A DNA stretch of 58,508 bases from a bacterium (GTDB taxonomy: Bacteria > Electryoneota > Electryoneia > Electryoneales > Electryoneaceae), in assembly GCA_028278125.1 (NCBI GenBank), contig JANQEY010000159.1, positions 1 to 58,508 on the forward strand, given 5' to 3'. The notes beneath the pieces are model-generated. The model ran no database searches. It worked only from the letters and a program-made list of their open reading frames with translations, and was not told where the DNA came from. Made by a program: the position numbers and the translations under genes. This document shows positions 51,104 to 58,508 of this stretch, piece after piece. Within the stretch, counting starts at the first letter, position 1. Every line of letters starts with the position of its first letter.

Positions 51104-52489
51104 TTGAAGAAATCACAACAGCGTAATATATATCTGCACCGTCTTGGCTGTCCGAAAATTGACGCCGACCATGACCTGTTACGTTCAGGGCTCGAAGACA
51201 AGGGTTTGAATTTTGTAGAGGATTTGAATCAAGCTGACACTGTAATTTTATCAACCTGCGCTTTTATTGAGGACGCCCGTAAAGAGGCTATCGATGCCAT
51301 CCTGGAAGCATCCCGATGGAAAGAGCTTGCTGATAACCGAAAACTATTCGTAACCGGGTGCCTGCCAATTCGCTATGAGAATGAACTCCGCAAAGAGATT
51401 CCTGAAGTAGACGACTGGTTCACCTTTGATAACTGGGACAAAGTTTTCCAGATATTAATCGGCGAACCGGATGATATAATAATAGAAGATAGCGTCTTAG
51501 AGAAACCTTCTTCACCACCCGACCCCGGAAAAATAACAACCGGCCTTGAAAACTCGCTGGCTGAAACAAGGCGTTCATATTCTCAACCATATGCGTACTT
51601 GAGGATCGCCGAGGGATGCAACAGGCGGTGTTCCTATTGCGCAATACCGGCTATGAGGGGACCATATCGCAGCAGACCGGTCGAATCGATCATTGATGAA
51701 GCACATCGTCTCCTGGATAATAACACCAGTGAAATCATCCTCGTAGCGCAAGAAGTGAACAGTTATGGAAAAGACCTTGGCGGAACGAACAACACAATTG
51801 AGGAGTTATTAGATAGACTGGGTGCTGAAATAGCCGGGTATTACGGTGATCACTGGCTGCGTGTTTTATACACTCATCCACCGATTTTTACGGAAGATTT
51901 TATCCGGGCTTTGTCAAGAAATCCCGTTTTAGTGCCGTATCTCGATTTCCCGATCGAGCACGCGTCCGACAAGGTATTAAAAACCATGAGGCGTGGCACC
52001 ACCTGGTCGTCCATGAAAAACTGGATAGAAAGGCTCAGGGATGCTATACCGGGTATCGCGTTGCGCACCTCGATAATTGTAGGGCACCCGGGAGAGGGAA
52101 CGAGAGAATTTGATGAATTATGTAGCCGTTTAGAAGTGATTCGTTTCGAAAGACTTGGTATATTCCGATATAGCCTGGAGGAGGGAACTCACGCGGCCAC
52201 ACTGGAGGCTGTCGATCCTGAAGAGAGCACCAGGAGGCTTGAGGTTCTTCAACAGCTGGCAGATGAAATCGCTGAAGACTGGTATTCTTCATTGTCAGGA
52301 AAAAACCTGTCGATGATTGTTGAAGATACCGCCGATGGTATTATTTCGGGGCGAACTATTTACGATGCCCCTGAAATTGATGGTATCGCTATCCTGGACG
52401 GGACGGCAGAAAAAGGGGATATAGTATCGGGAATAGTCACTAAAACCGAACCGTATCTTGTTACCATCAAACCGGACCATGTCGATTGA
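51104..52489 (+). CDS. rimO: Ribosomal protein uS12 methylthiotransferase RimO
   Basis: The 461-residue protein starts at a TTG close to the ftsY stop. The UPF0004 part has LGCPKIDADHDLL and STCAFIEDARKEAI; the radical SAM motif is CNRRCSYCAIP, followed by MRGPYRSRP; a TRAM-like domain closes the C-terminus. The motif LGCPKxxxD, with Pro and Lys in this place, favours RimO over MiaB. It methylthiolates an Asp of ribosomal protein S12. Confidence 0.92.
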   Translation: MKKSQQRNIYLHRLGCPKIDADHDLLRSGLEDKGLNFVEDLNQADTVILSTCAFIEDARKEAIDAILEASRWKELADNRKLFVTGCLPIRYENELRKEIPEVDDWFTFDNWDKVFQILIGEPDDIIIEDSVLEKPSSPPDPGKITTGLENSLAETRRSYSQPYAYLRIAEGCNRRCSYCAIPAMRGPYRSRPVESIIDEAHRLLDNNTSEIILVAQEVNSYGKDLGGTNNTIEELLDRLGAEIAGYYGDHWLRVLYTHPPIFTEDFIRALSRNPVLVPYLDFPIEHASDKVLKTMRRGTTWSSMKNWIERLRDAIPGIALRTSIIVGHPGEGTREFDELCSRLEVIRFERLGIFRYSLEEGTHAATLEAVDPEESTRRLEVLQQLADEIAEDWYSSLSGKNLSMIVEDTADGIISGRTIYDAPEIDGIAILDGTAEKGDIVSGIVTKTEPYLVTIKPDHVD

Positions 52490-52504
52490 CGACAGGAAAA
52501 TGCT

Positions 52505-53779
52505 ATGAAATATATTCGTAAACTAATAATCATTGTTATGGGAATCCTGGTTCCTGTACTGCTGCTGGCGCAACCGGCATCTATGCGAGGCAGCACCGAC
52601 AGAGAAATCGGGATACCCTATTTTCACCTCGACGCTGTGACTTTGTTGTCCGATGATCCCAGCACAACCAAGCTGATGGTTTATATAGAAATTGTCTATG
52701 ACAACCTCCAGTTTTTACGTTCACCACGAGGATTTGAGGCGAAGTATGAGGTAGATCTTTCGTTGCTTGCCGGCAGGGAGAAAGACGCCCCCCGTGTCTT
52801 GAACCGCCTGGAAAGAAGGAATGTTATCAGCCATGACTACCAGGAAACCAATGCTCGAAACCGTTACGATGTTGCCGTTATAGACCTCGAAGTACAGTCG
52901 GGCACCTATACTCTTGTAGCCACCCTTAAGGACCTGGAGAGCAAGCTGAAGAGCGAAGCCCGCAAAACCGTCAATGTTCCCAGCTACCAGGTGAACGGAC
53001 TACTGCTTGGCGATCTGCTGCTGGCAAAAAAGGTAAAGGTCGCCGATGACGGTTTTTACGAAATTGTCCCGAATGTTAACCGGACAATACAAAATTCGAA
53101 CCTCCCGGGTTACGTTTACTACGAGGTTTATCCCGATGACAGTGATTCCCTCGACGTTTATGCCCGAATTCTAAATCAGAATGGTGCAATTGTCCGGGAA
53201 AAATCTTTTATTCTTGAGGCTAGCAGCCCAATTACTCGAGACTACATTCAGTTTGACCCGAAAAACCTTTCTTATGGACAATATGTAATTGAGCTGCAGG
53301 TAAAATCAGACCTGGGGCAGGTTTTAAAGGGAACAAGTTTCCGCATTCAAATGGCGGGAATGCCATCCTCCATAAACGACCTGGGTGAAGCCATCCGTCA
53401 GCTGAGGTATATCGGGACAACAAAACAGATTAAAGAAATAGTAAATGCCAATCCATTGAAACAGGGCGACCTGTTCCGTGATTTCTGGAAACAACGTGAT
53501 CCTACCCCGGAAACCCAGGTTAACGAATTGATGGAAGAATATTATCTTCGTATTGTCCAGGCCAACGAAATGTTCGGTACGTTCAGGGAAGGATGGGAAA
53601 CGGATCGTGGTGAGGTTTATGTCCGTTTTGGACCACCTTCGGAGATAGAACGTCACCCGTTTGACATTAATTCACGTCCTTATGAGATTTGGTATTATTA
53701 CGAACTGAAGCTTGAGTATATATTCGTAGACGAAATGGGTTACGGCGAATACCGCAGGGTAAATTCACTTTGGCAATAA
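52505..53779 (+). CDS. GWxTD domain-containing secreted protein
   Basis: The 424-residue protein has a signal peptide (LIIIVMGILVPVLLLAQP) and, at about 355-385, the name motif: FREGWETDRGEVYVRFGPP. A YEIWYYYELKLEYIF motif follows. The upstream part is a beta-rich domain of unknown function. GWxTD proteins are common in FCB-group and Acidobacteria-like genomes and no biochemical role is established. The LD-carboxypeptidase gene overlaps its end by 10 bases. Confidence 0.88.
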   Translation: MKYIRKLIIIVMGILVPVLLLAQPASMRGSTDREIGIPYFHLDAVTLLSDDPSTTKLMVYIEIVYDNLQFLRSPRGFEAKYEVDLSLLAGREKDAPRVLNRLERRNVISHDYQETNARNRYDVAVIDLEVQSGTYTLVATLKDLESKLKSEARKTVNVPSYQVNGLLLGDLLLAKKVKVADDGFYEIVPNVNRTIQNSNLPGYVYYEVYPDDSDSLDVYARILNQNGAIVREKSFILEASSPITRDYIQFDPKNLSYGQYVIELQVKSDLGQVLKGTSFRIQMAGMPSSINDLGEAIRQLRYIGTTKQIKEIVNANPLKQGDLFRDFWKQRDPTPETQVNELMEEYYLRIVQANEMFGTFREGWETDRGEVYVRFGPPSEIERHPFDINSRPYEIWYYYELKLEYIFVDEMGYGEYRRVNSLWQ

Positions 53780-54726
53780 TTCCTCCACCCCTCAAACCCG
53801 GTGCTGTCCTGGCTGTAGTTTCTCCTGCCGGGCCGGTTAATAAAGATGAAGTTGATATAGGAATTAATGCTCTTTCTGAAGCCGGTTTCCACACAAAACT
53901 CTTCCCTTCCGCCCTGGAAAAGAAAGAGTTTCTTGCCGGTGACGATCCCGAAAGATTAAACGATCTTCAAAACGCGTTCCTCGACAAAGAGACAGAAGGG
54001 ATTCTCTGTACACGCGGAGGATACGGTTCCACTCGGCTTATAGACCAGTTTGATTACAACCTGCTTGAGAGTCATCCCAAACCTTTTATTGGGTTTTCCG
54101 ACCTCACTGCTTTTCAACACGCCTGCTGGAAGAGGAAAAAATATATCACGTTTTCCGGACCACAGTTAGCCCGTGGATGGGGTGAAAACCTGTCGGAATT
54201 CAGCAAAGATTGCTGGATCAGGATGTTAACCGGTGAAGCGTTGGGTAAACCTCTACCCTTACCTGGAAGCCAGGATTCGCTGAATGTAATAACAAGCGGT
54301 TCAGCTGATGGCTGGCTGGCAGGTGGAAACCTGTCCATGCTGGCTGCTCTTTGCGGGACAAAGGATCAACCAAGTCTTAAAGATTGTATCGTTTTAATCG
54401 AAGAGATAGATGAACCCCTTTATAGAATTGACAGGCTGATCACCCAGCTTCGAATGTGTGGCGTATTTGAAGGAGTTAAGGGAATTGTACTGGGTAAATT
54501 TGTCCAGCATCTCAAAGGTGAACCGGTGAACCAGGCAGAAAGTGTTATTTCGATACTAAAAGATGCTTTGAAAAAATCGGATGGTGTAAGCGCAGATCAA
54601 ATTCCTGTTCTTGGTAGTGCCCCTTATGGTCATGTTGGTGATTGCTGGACAGTAGCGCTTGGAACTTGGGCTGAACTGGATGGGGAAAACGGCTCTATCA
54701 GCTTGAATATTAATAATCTTGATTGA
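53770..54726 (+). CDS. LD-carboxypeptidase (S66 family)
   Basis: The 318-residue protein starts at a TTG overlapping the GWxTD gene. It shows AVVSPAGPVNKDE, CTRGGYGSTRLI, IGFSDLTAF with the nucleophile Ser, EEIDEPLYRIDRLI (Glu), and GHVGDCWTVALG with the catalytic His. Members cleave the L,D-bond of murein tetrapeptides in recycling or self-immunity to microcin. The cytoplasmic location fits the absence of a signal peptide. Confidence 0.9.
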   Translation: MAIIPPPLKPGAVLAVVSPAGPVNKDEVDIGINALSEAGFHTKLFPSALEKKEFLAGDDPERLNDLQNAFLDKETEGILCTRGGYGSTRLIDQFDYNLLESHPKPFIGFSDLTAFQHACWKRKKYITFSGPQLARGWGENLSEFSKDCWIRMLTGEALGKPLPLPGSQDSLNVITSGSADGWLAGGNLSMLAALCGTKDQPSLKDCIVLIEEIDEPLYRIDRLITQLRMCGVFEGVKGIVLGKFVQHLKGEPVNQAESVISILKDALKKSDGVSADQIPVLGSAPYGHVGDCWTVALGTWAELDGENGSISLNINNLD

Positions 54727-54740
54727 TAACCGGTACAAAT

Positions 54741-55346
54741 ATGAATCCTGTTAAACTGGGTATTATGGCATCAGGACGTGGAAGCAACGCTGAAGCCGTT
54801 CTAAAATCCTGCAGAGAAGGTAAATTAAACGCTGTAGGGGCTGTAATTATCTCCAACAACAGCGATGCAGGGGTGTTCGAGGTCGCTGCAGAATTCGGGA
54901 TTCCGTCATTCCATATCACGCGCGACCAGTTCGAGGACGGGAAAGATTTTGCTGAAAAACTAATCCGAACATTTCGCGAACATTCAGCAGACATAATATT
55001 GCTTGCCGGTTACATGAGGAAGATACCCCCTGCCCTTTTACGATCCTGGCCAAATGCCGTGCTGAATATCCACCCCGCCCTGCTGCCGAAACATGGCGGT
55101 AAAGGAATGTATGGCGGCCGTGTGCACCAGGCGGTTCTTGACGCTGGAGATATTGAGACCGGGGTGACTATCCATTTTGTTGATGAAGAATATGATAGAG
55201 GTCCTATACTTTACCAGGTTGGCGGAGTTGAAGTTTTACCTGATGATGATGCTGACGCACTGGCTGTAAGAGTACTGAAAGTTGAGCATGCAGCCTACGC
55301 GGAGGCAGTGGGAATCTGGATAGATTCTTACTACAAGATTGATTGA
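54741..55346 (+). CDS. purN: Phosphoribosylglycinamide formyltransferase
   Basis: From the ATG at 54741 the protein has 201 residues; a TTG 18 bases upstream would extend it by six. It shows MASGRGSNAEAVL, LAGYMRKIPPALL, NIHPALLPKHGGKGMYG with the catalytic Asn/His, and DEEYDRGPILYQ with the catalytic Asp. It transfers formyl from 10-formyltetrahydrofolate in purine synthesis. purH lies 2.7 kb downstream with an unrelated secreted-protein gene between. Confidence 0.95.
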   Translation: MNPVKLGIMASGRGSNAEAVLKSCREGKLNAVGAVIISNNSDAGVFEVAAEFGIPSFHITRDQFEDGKDFAEKLIRTFREHSADIILLAGYMRKIPPALLRSWPNAVLNIHPALLPKHGGKGMYGGRVHQAVLDAGDIETGVTIHFVDEEYDRGPILYQVGGVEVLPDDDADALAVRVLKVEHAAYAEAVGIWIDSYYKID

Positions 55347-55459
55347 TTCCCTTTTTACAGATTCCTTCATTTTTTTAGATATTACTCTCTTTCCATTGAG
55401 CTGATCAAAATTCCATCTATAGTTTATACTATATATTTAACACTTCTTTGGGGGAAAAC

Positions 55460-57760
55460 ATGAATAAATCCTTGCTGTCCTTAGTTGTAATGCTTGCCCT
55501 GTATTCTTGCCAGGCAAAATCTGAAACTCATGTAGAAGGCGATATTGATGGAGAAATCTGGACTATGGATAGTAGTCCATATATTATTGATGCTGACTTG
55601 AATATCTTTGACTTGGAGATTCTTGAGGGTGTTGAAGTGCGAGGTACAGAACATATTACAGTATATGTTCATGGTCTCTTTACCGTTTCCGGAACAGAGG
55701 AACACCAAGTACTGTTCACTGAAGATTCGCCAAACCATGGTTGGGGTGGTTTTGTTATCTGGGATAACCCTGAACCAACGATTTTCCGACATGCAATTAT
55801 AGAGCATGCTCGAATTATTCCTGAAAATCCAAACACACAAGGTTCTGCATTTAATGTTCGTTCATATTTCGAAATGTATGACTGTGAACTGCGCTATAAT
55901 AATAATCCCATCGGTGATGCCACCTTAGATGTTTTTGGATGTGAGTACATTATCCTTAGAAATCATTTCCATCACAACAGGACTGAGAGATGGGGATCAG
56001 CCGTAAATCTCGGCGGTTCTGGTGTTTTCCAGTATAATCTAATCGACAACAATATTGCTGAGGCTGGAAGCGCAATATGTATAACAGAAGGATCCCAGGT
56101 AATCGATCATTGTACATTTGTCAATAACGTAGGTTATCAAGAGGAGTGGGGAACTGATATCGTGCGTTATGCAGGAGAAGCATTATTAACAAACTGCATT
56201 TTTTGGAACACCTCTGGTGATGGTAATTTGGCTGAAGACAATATTGAAAATGTAGAAGCAATTTATTGCTGTGTTTCAGATTTCAGCATTCCCGGTGATA
56301 ACCAGTTTATCCTCGATCCCCAATTTGTTGATCTGGAAAACGGTGACTATCGGCTTCTTCCAACTTCGCCCTGCATTGATGCCGGTGATCCGGAGTTCGA
56401 ACTCGATCCTGATGGTTCGATTACTGACCTTGGCTGTTTCTCTGCAATCGAAGGTGTCCCTCCAGGTGGTCCTGTGTTCAGATTTCCCGAATTACCCGCC
56501 ATACCGGGACAGGAACTTGTAATTCCATTTATCGGGGAAAACATTTCACAGGATATGGGAGTATTCGCATTTGAGGCGTCTATCCTGGTAGCCTGGGAAT
56601 ATCTTGAATTTGAAGATTTTATGGTTCCACCATGTATTGATGAATGGGAAGAAGCTGGATGGATATTTGACTGGTATTTTGATGAAGAATCCATAAATAT
56701 CGGAGGCGCAGGACCAACACCTATCGAAATTAATTGCCCATTGCTGTTTGTTGCAGTATCCGTATGTGAAAATGCTCCAGCAGGAGAATTCACTGAACTT
56801 ATCATCCAAGATGCGATGCTTAATGAGGGGGAACCTCCGCTTGAAGTTATAAACGGATTAGTTCATTTCCACGAAGCGGTAATCGGTGATGTCAGTCTGA
56901 ATGGTGAGGTTCACGCTTTTGACGCTTCACTGATCCTGCTGTACTTAGCTGAAGAAATTAACTTGGTCGAAATACAACAACAGCTTGGAGAAGTTTCTGG
57001 TGACGGTGATTTATCTGCATTGGATGCTGCTCTTATCCTGGCCTACTCGGTGGGCGAGATTGATGAATTTCCTATTGAGGGTGTTGCCTTCTGGGCTTTC
57101 GGAAATGGTATTCCAGAATTTCAACCAGAGATAACATCAAACAATAATACCTTTGCAGTTCCAATTACACTCTCGGATGCAAATCAGCTATTAAGCGCCA
57201 CGATCATGTTGGATTTTAATGAAGAACTATTAGAACTGCACAGCGCGACTTCCCCAATCGCTGGATCGTCTGTAATAATTAAAAATACTACTAATGGAGC
57301 TGAAATCTTTGTAGCGCTTTCATCACCCGTAGAAGAAGCAGGACAACTTGTTGAATTAGAGTTTGAACTTGGAGAAGATGTTGATCAAGCAAGTGTATTG
57401 TTCAATGAAATCGTTTTTAATGAATTCGACAGACATCATGATATTGGCGAGACAGTTCTTGTCTCCTCAACTGATGTGCCCAAAATAGAAATGCCGACAA
57501 AGCATGGTTTCGTTTCGAGTTATCCAAATCCATTTAATTCACAGATATCATTTTTGATCAACCTAAACTATGAAGATAATGTCCTGATTTCTATCTTCGA
57601 CTTGCTGGGTAGAGAAGTTGCTCTGTTAGCAAATGGTAGATATTTGTCGGGAGAATACTCTTATTCATGGAATGCAGATATTAATACTTCAGGAATCTAT
57701 ATAGCGAAAATATCTGTTGGTACAGAGACCTCTTTTCACAAAACCATCTTACTTAAATAA
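55460..57760 (+). CDS. Secreted beta-helix protein with cohesin-like, dockerin and type IX-like sorting domains
   Basis: The start at 55460 lies behind GGGGGAA; the product is 766 residues. A signal peptide with possible lipobox (LALYSC) is followed by a right-handed beta-helix (about 40-330; DPQFVDLENGDYRLLPTSPC motif at its end), a cohesin-like domain (about 345-475), a dockerin-like pair of calcium loops (GDVSLNGEVHAFDASLIL and GDGDLSALDAALILAY, about 480-540), a second cohesin-like domain (about 555-665), and a sorting tail (SYPNPFNSQISFL, IFDLLGREVALL). It is likely a surface or extracellular protein, perhaps binding polysaccharide. It sits inside the purine gene order, and its AT content is higher than that of its neighbours. 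Confidence 0.82.
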   Translation: MNKSLLSLVVMLALYSCQAKSETHVEGDIDGEIWTMDSSPYIIDADLNIFDLEILEGVEVRGTEHITVYVHGLFTVSGTEEHQVLFTEDSPNHGWGGFVIWDNPEPTIFRHAIIEHARIIPENPNTQGSAFNVRSYFEMYDCELRYNNNPIGDATLDVFGCEYIILRNHFHHNRTERWGSAVNLGGSGVFQYNLIDNNIAEAGSAICITEGSQVIDHCTFVNNVGYQEEWGTDIVRYAGEALLTNCIFWNTSGDGNLAEDNIENVEAIYCCVSDFSIPGDNQFILDPQFVDLENGDYRLLPTSPCIDAGDPEFELDPDGSITDLGCFSAIEGVPPGGPVFRFPELPAIPGQELVIPFIGENISQDMGVFAFEASILVAWEYLEFEDFMVPPCIDEWEEAGWIFDWYFDEESINIGGAGPTPIEINCPLLFVAVSVCENAPAGEFTELIIQDAMLNEGEPPLEVINGLVHFHEAVIGDVSLNGEVHAFDASLILLYLAEEINLVEIQQQLGEVSGDGDLSALDAALILAYSVGEIDEFPIEGVAFWAFGNGIPEFQPEITSNNNTFAVPITLSDANQLLSATIMLDFNEELLELHSATSPIAGSSVIIKNTTNGAEIFVALSSPVEEAGQLVELEFELGEDVDQASVLFNEIVFNEFDRHHDIGETVLVSSTDVPKIEMPTKHGFVSSYPNPFNSQISFLINLNYEDNVLISIFDLLGREVALLANGRYLSGEYSYSWNADINTSGIYIAKISVGTETSFHKTILLK

Positions 57761-57780
57761 TCTCAATTATATCCATCAAG

Positions 57781-57813
57781 AGGCGGCAAGATTATTCTTT
57801 GGCCGCCTTTTTC
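57781..57813 (+). terminator. Rho-independent terminator of the beta-helix protein gene
   Basis: AGGCGGC (57781-57787) pairs with GCCGCCT (57802-57808), followed by a T-rich run. Confidence 0.85.
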
Positions 57814-57902
57814 TTTTCTAATTGGATATTCATACTCTTTTCCTCTTTAACAACGTCGATTGTACTTGATAACTCTTGGAGATTTGAGGTACGTTCATTA
57901 TT

Positions 57903-57922
57903 CAACTTGACATTTCAAGTTG
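57903..57922. promoter_or_regulatory. Inverted repeat over a -35 box upstream of purH
   Basis: CAACTTG (57903-57909) and CAAGTTG (57916-57922) form a 7-bp inverted repeat with a 6-base spacer. The TTGACA at 57907-57912 lies within it, so a repressor bound here would block the polymerase. Confidence 0.4.
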
Positions 57923-58075
57923 TGCGTCATTTGTTATGCTTGATGATGGTTTAATTTACATTGATTCAGTTGTATTACCTTCCACTCCATCTTTGGAGAC
58001 AGAATTGAGTTTTGTATTTTTCAGATTAGAAATCCTATTCATACAAACAACATATAACGGGGAGTGAGTGATCCT

Positions 58076-58508
58076 ATGGTTACCCAGGTAAAACGTGCTC
58101 TTATCAGTGTTACAGAAAAAACGGAACTGGTTGAATTCGCCGCTGAACTCAACAGGCTCGGTATCAAGGTTCTTTCCACCGGCGGAACAGGTGCATATCT
58201 GCATGAAGCAGGTGTTCCATATAAGGATGTGTCGGAGGAAACAGGATTTCCCGAGGTATTTGGCGGCAGGCTAAAAACAATTCATCCGCGAATTCATGGT
58301 GGCATCCTCTATCGTCGTGGTTTTAAACCCGATGAAGATGAAAGAAAAGCGCACGGGATAAATACTCTCGACCTGGTAGTAGTAAACCTGTATGATTTTA
58401 AGGGACGTACTTCAGCAAAGAACACTACGGACGAAAAGGCTATTGAAGCTATCGATATCGGCGGCCCGGCGATGATTCGCGCTGCTGCCAAAAACTGGGC
58501 TCATGTTG
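58076..58508 (+). CDS. purH: Bifunctional AICAR formyltransferase/IMP cyclohydrolase, 3'-truncated
   Basis: Only the first 144 codons are in the window. They show the MGS-like cyclohydrolase domain: RALISVTEKTELVEFAAEL, LSTGGTGAYLHEAG, GRLKTIHPRIHGGIL, NLYDF and IDIGGPAMIRAAAKN. The protein makes IMP in the last two steps of purine synthesis. The ATG at 58076 has GGGGAG about 12 bases upstream, a little far. Confidence 0.95.
   Translation, partial: MVTQVKRALISVTEKTELVEFAAELNRLGIKVLSTGGTGAYLHEAGVPYKDVSEETGFPEVFGGRLKTIHPRIHGGILYRRGFKPDEDERKAHGINTLDLVVVNLYDFKGRTSAKNTTDEKAIEAIDIGGPAMIRAAAKNWAHV

Larger units (their letters stand above)
57761..58075. other. Intergenic region upstream of purH
   Basis: This 315-base spacer holds the terminator at 57781-57813 and, in the middle, a TTGACA within the inverted repeat at 57903-57922; a -10-like TGTTAT follows 19 bases later. 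No coding sequence is visible. Confidence 0.5.

Noticed and set aside
50467..51201. 244-residue open frame on the minus strand
   Set aside because: It lies antisense to ftsY and is Ser-rich only because it mirrors the acidic tail and G-domain codons; it has no ribosome binding site and no recognisable domain.

Overview
The window looks like chromosomal DNA of a flagellated, didermic (outer-membrane) bacterium of the FCB superphylum or a related candidate phylum (Marinimicrobia, Cloacimonadota, KSB1 or Electryoneota type). The grounds are five secreted proteins ending in a YPNPFN-type type IX sorting domain, a GWxTD-domain protein, a 31-residue COX24-like ribosomal protein, RND efflux genes, a TonB-like protein, lipoproteins, and consensus sigma-28 and sigma-54 promoters. 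Species cannot be resolved. I see no tRNA, rRNA, CRISPR array or insertion sequence. Layout from the left: the end of an RND efflux operon (1-3.8 kb); an intergenic stretch rich in dispersed repeats; a CheD-HDOD fusion on the minus strand (4.1-5.5 kb); a GCS2-like ligase with CBS domains plus an aspartoacylase-like amidohydrolase (6-8.8 kb); a flagellin behind a textbook sigma-28 promoter (9-10.3 kb); four minus-strand secreted proteins with sorting tails (10.3-22.9 kb), the last two being paralogues and one carrying alternating A/B fibronectin-like repeats. The centre of interest is 23.3-29.6 kb. This is a compact, translationally coupled operon for a ribosomally made, modified peptide (RiPP): a PqqD-type leader-binding protein, an S26-like Ser/His peptidase, a radical SAM/SPASM enzyme, a 57-codon Cys-containing precursor peptide (25412-25585, shorter than a usual ORF cutoff), an ABC exporter without peptidase domain, an HPr-kinase-like protein and a second radical SAM/SPASM enzyme. 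The set resembles the cassettes described as SynChlorMet (ScmA-F). The divergent intergenic region upstream holds two ordered motif arrays that look like operators. Immediately downstream are two overlapping genes for multi-receiver signalling proteins, in which several receiver and GGDEF motifs are degenerate. The second half is mostly housekeeping: two S9 peptidases; a TonB-like secreted protein behind a sigma-54 promoter with an upstream palindrome; a second repeat-rich spacer; an aldehyde dehydrogenase; an alkaline-phosphatase superfamily enzyme, an inositol-monophosphatase family enzyme and an unknown lipoprotein; a lytic transglycosylase-sppA-HU operon; the COX24-like protein, DUF2905, xseA, xseB, nadK, ftsY (with its acidic region at the C-terminus instead of the N-terminus), rimO, GWxTD protein, LD-carboxypeptidase and purN; then a beta-helix/cohesin/dockerin secreted protein wedged between purN and the truncated purH at the right edge.
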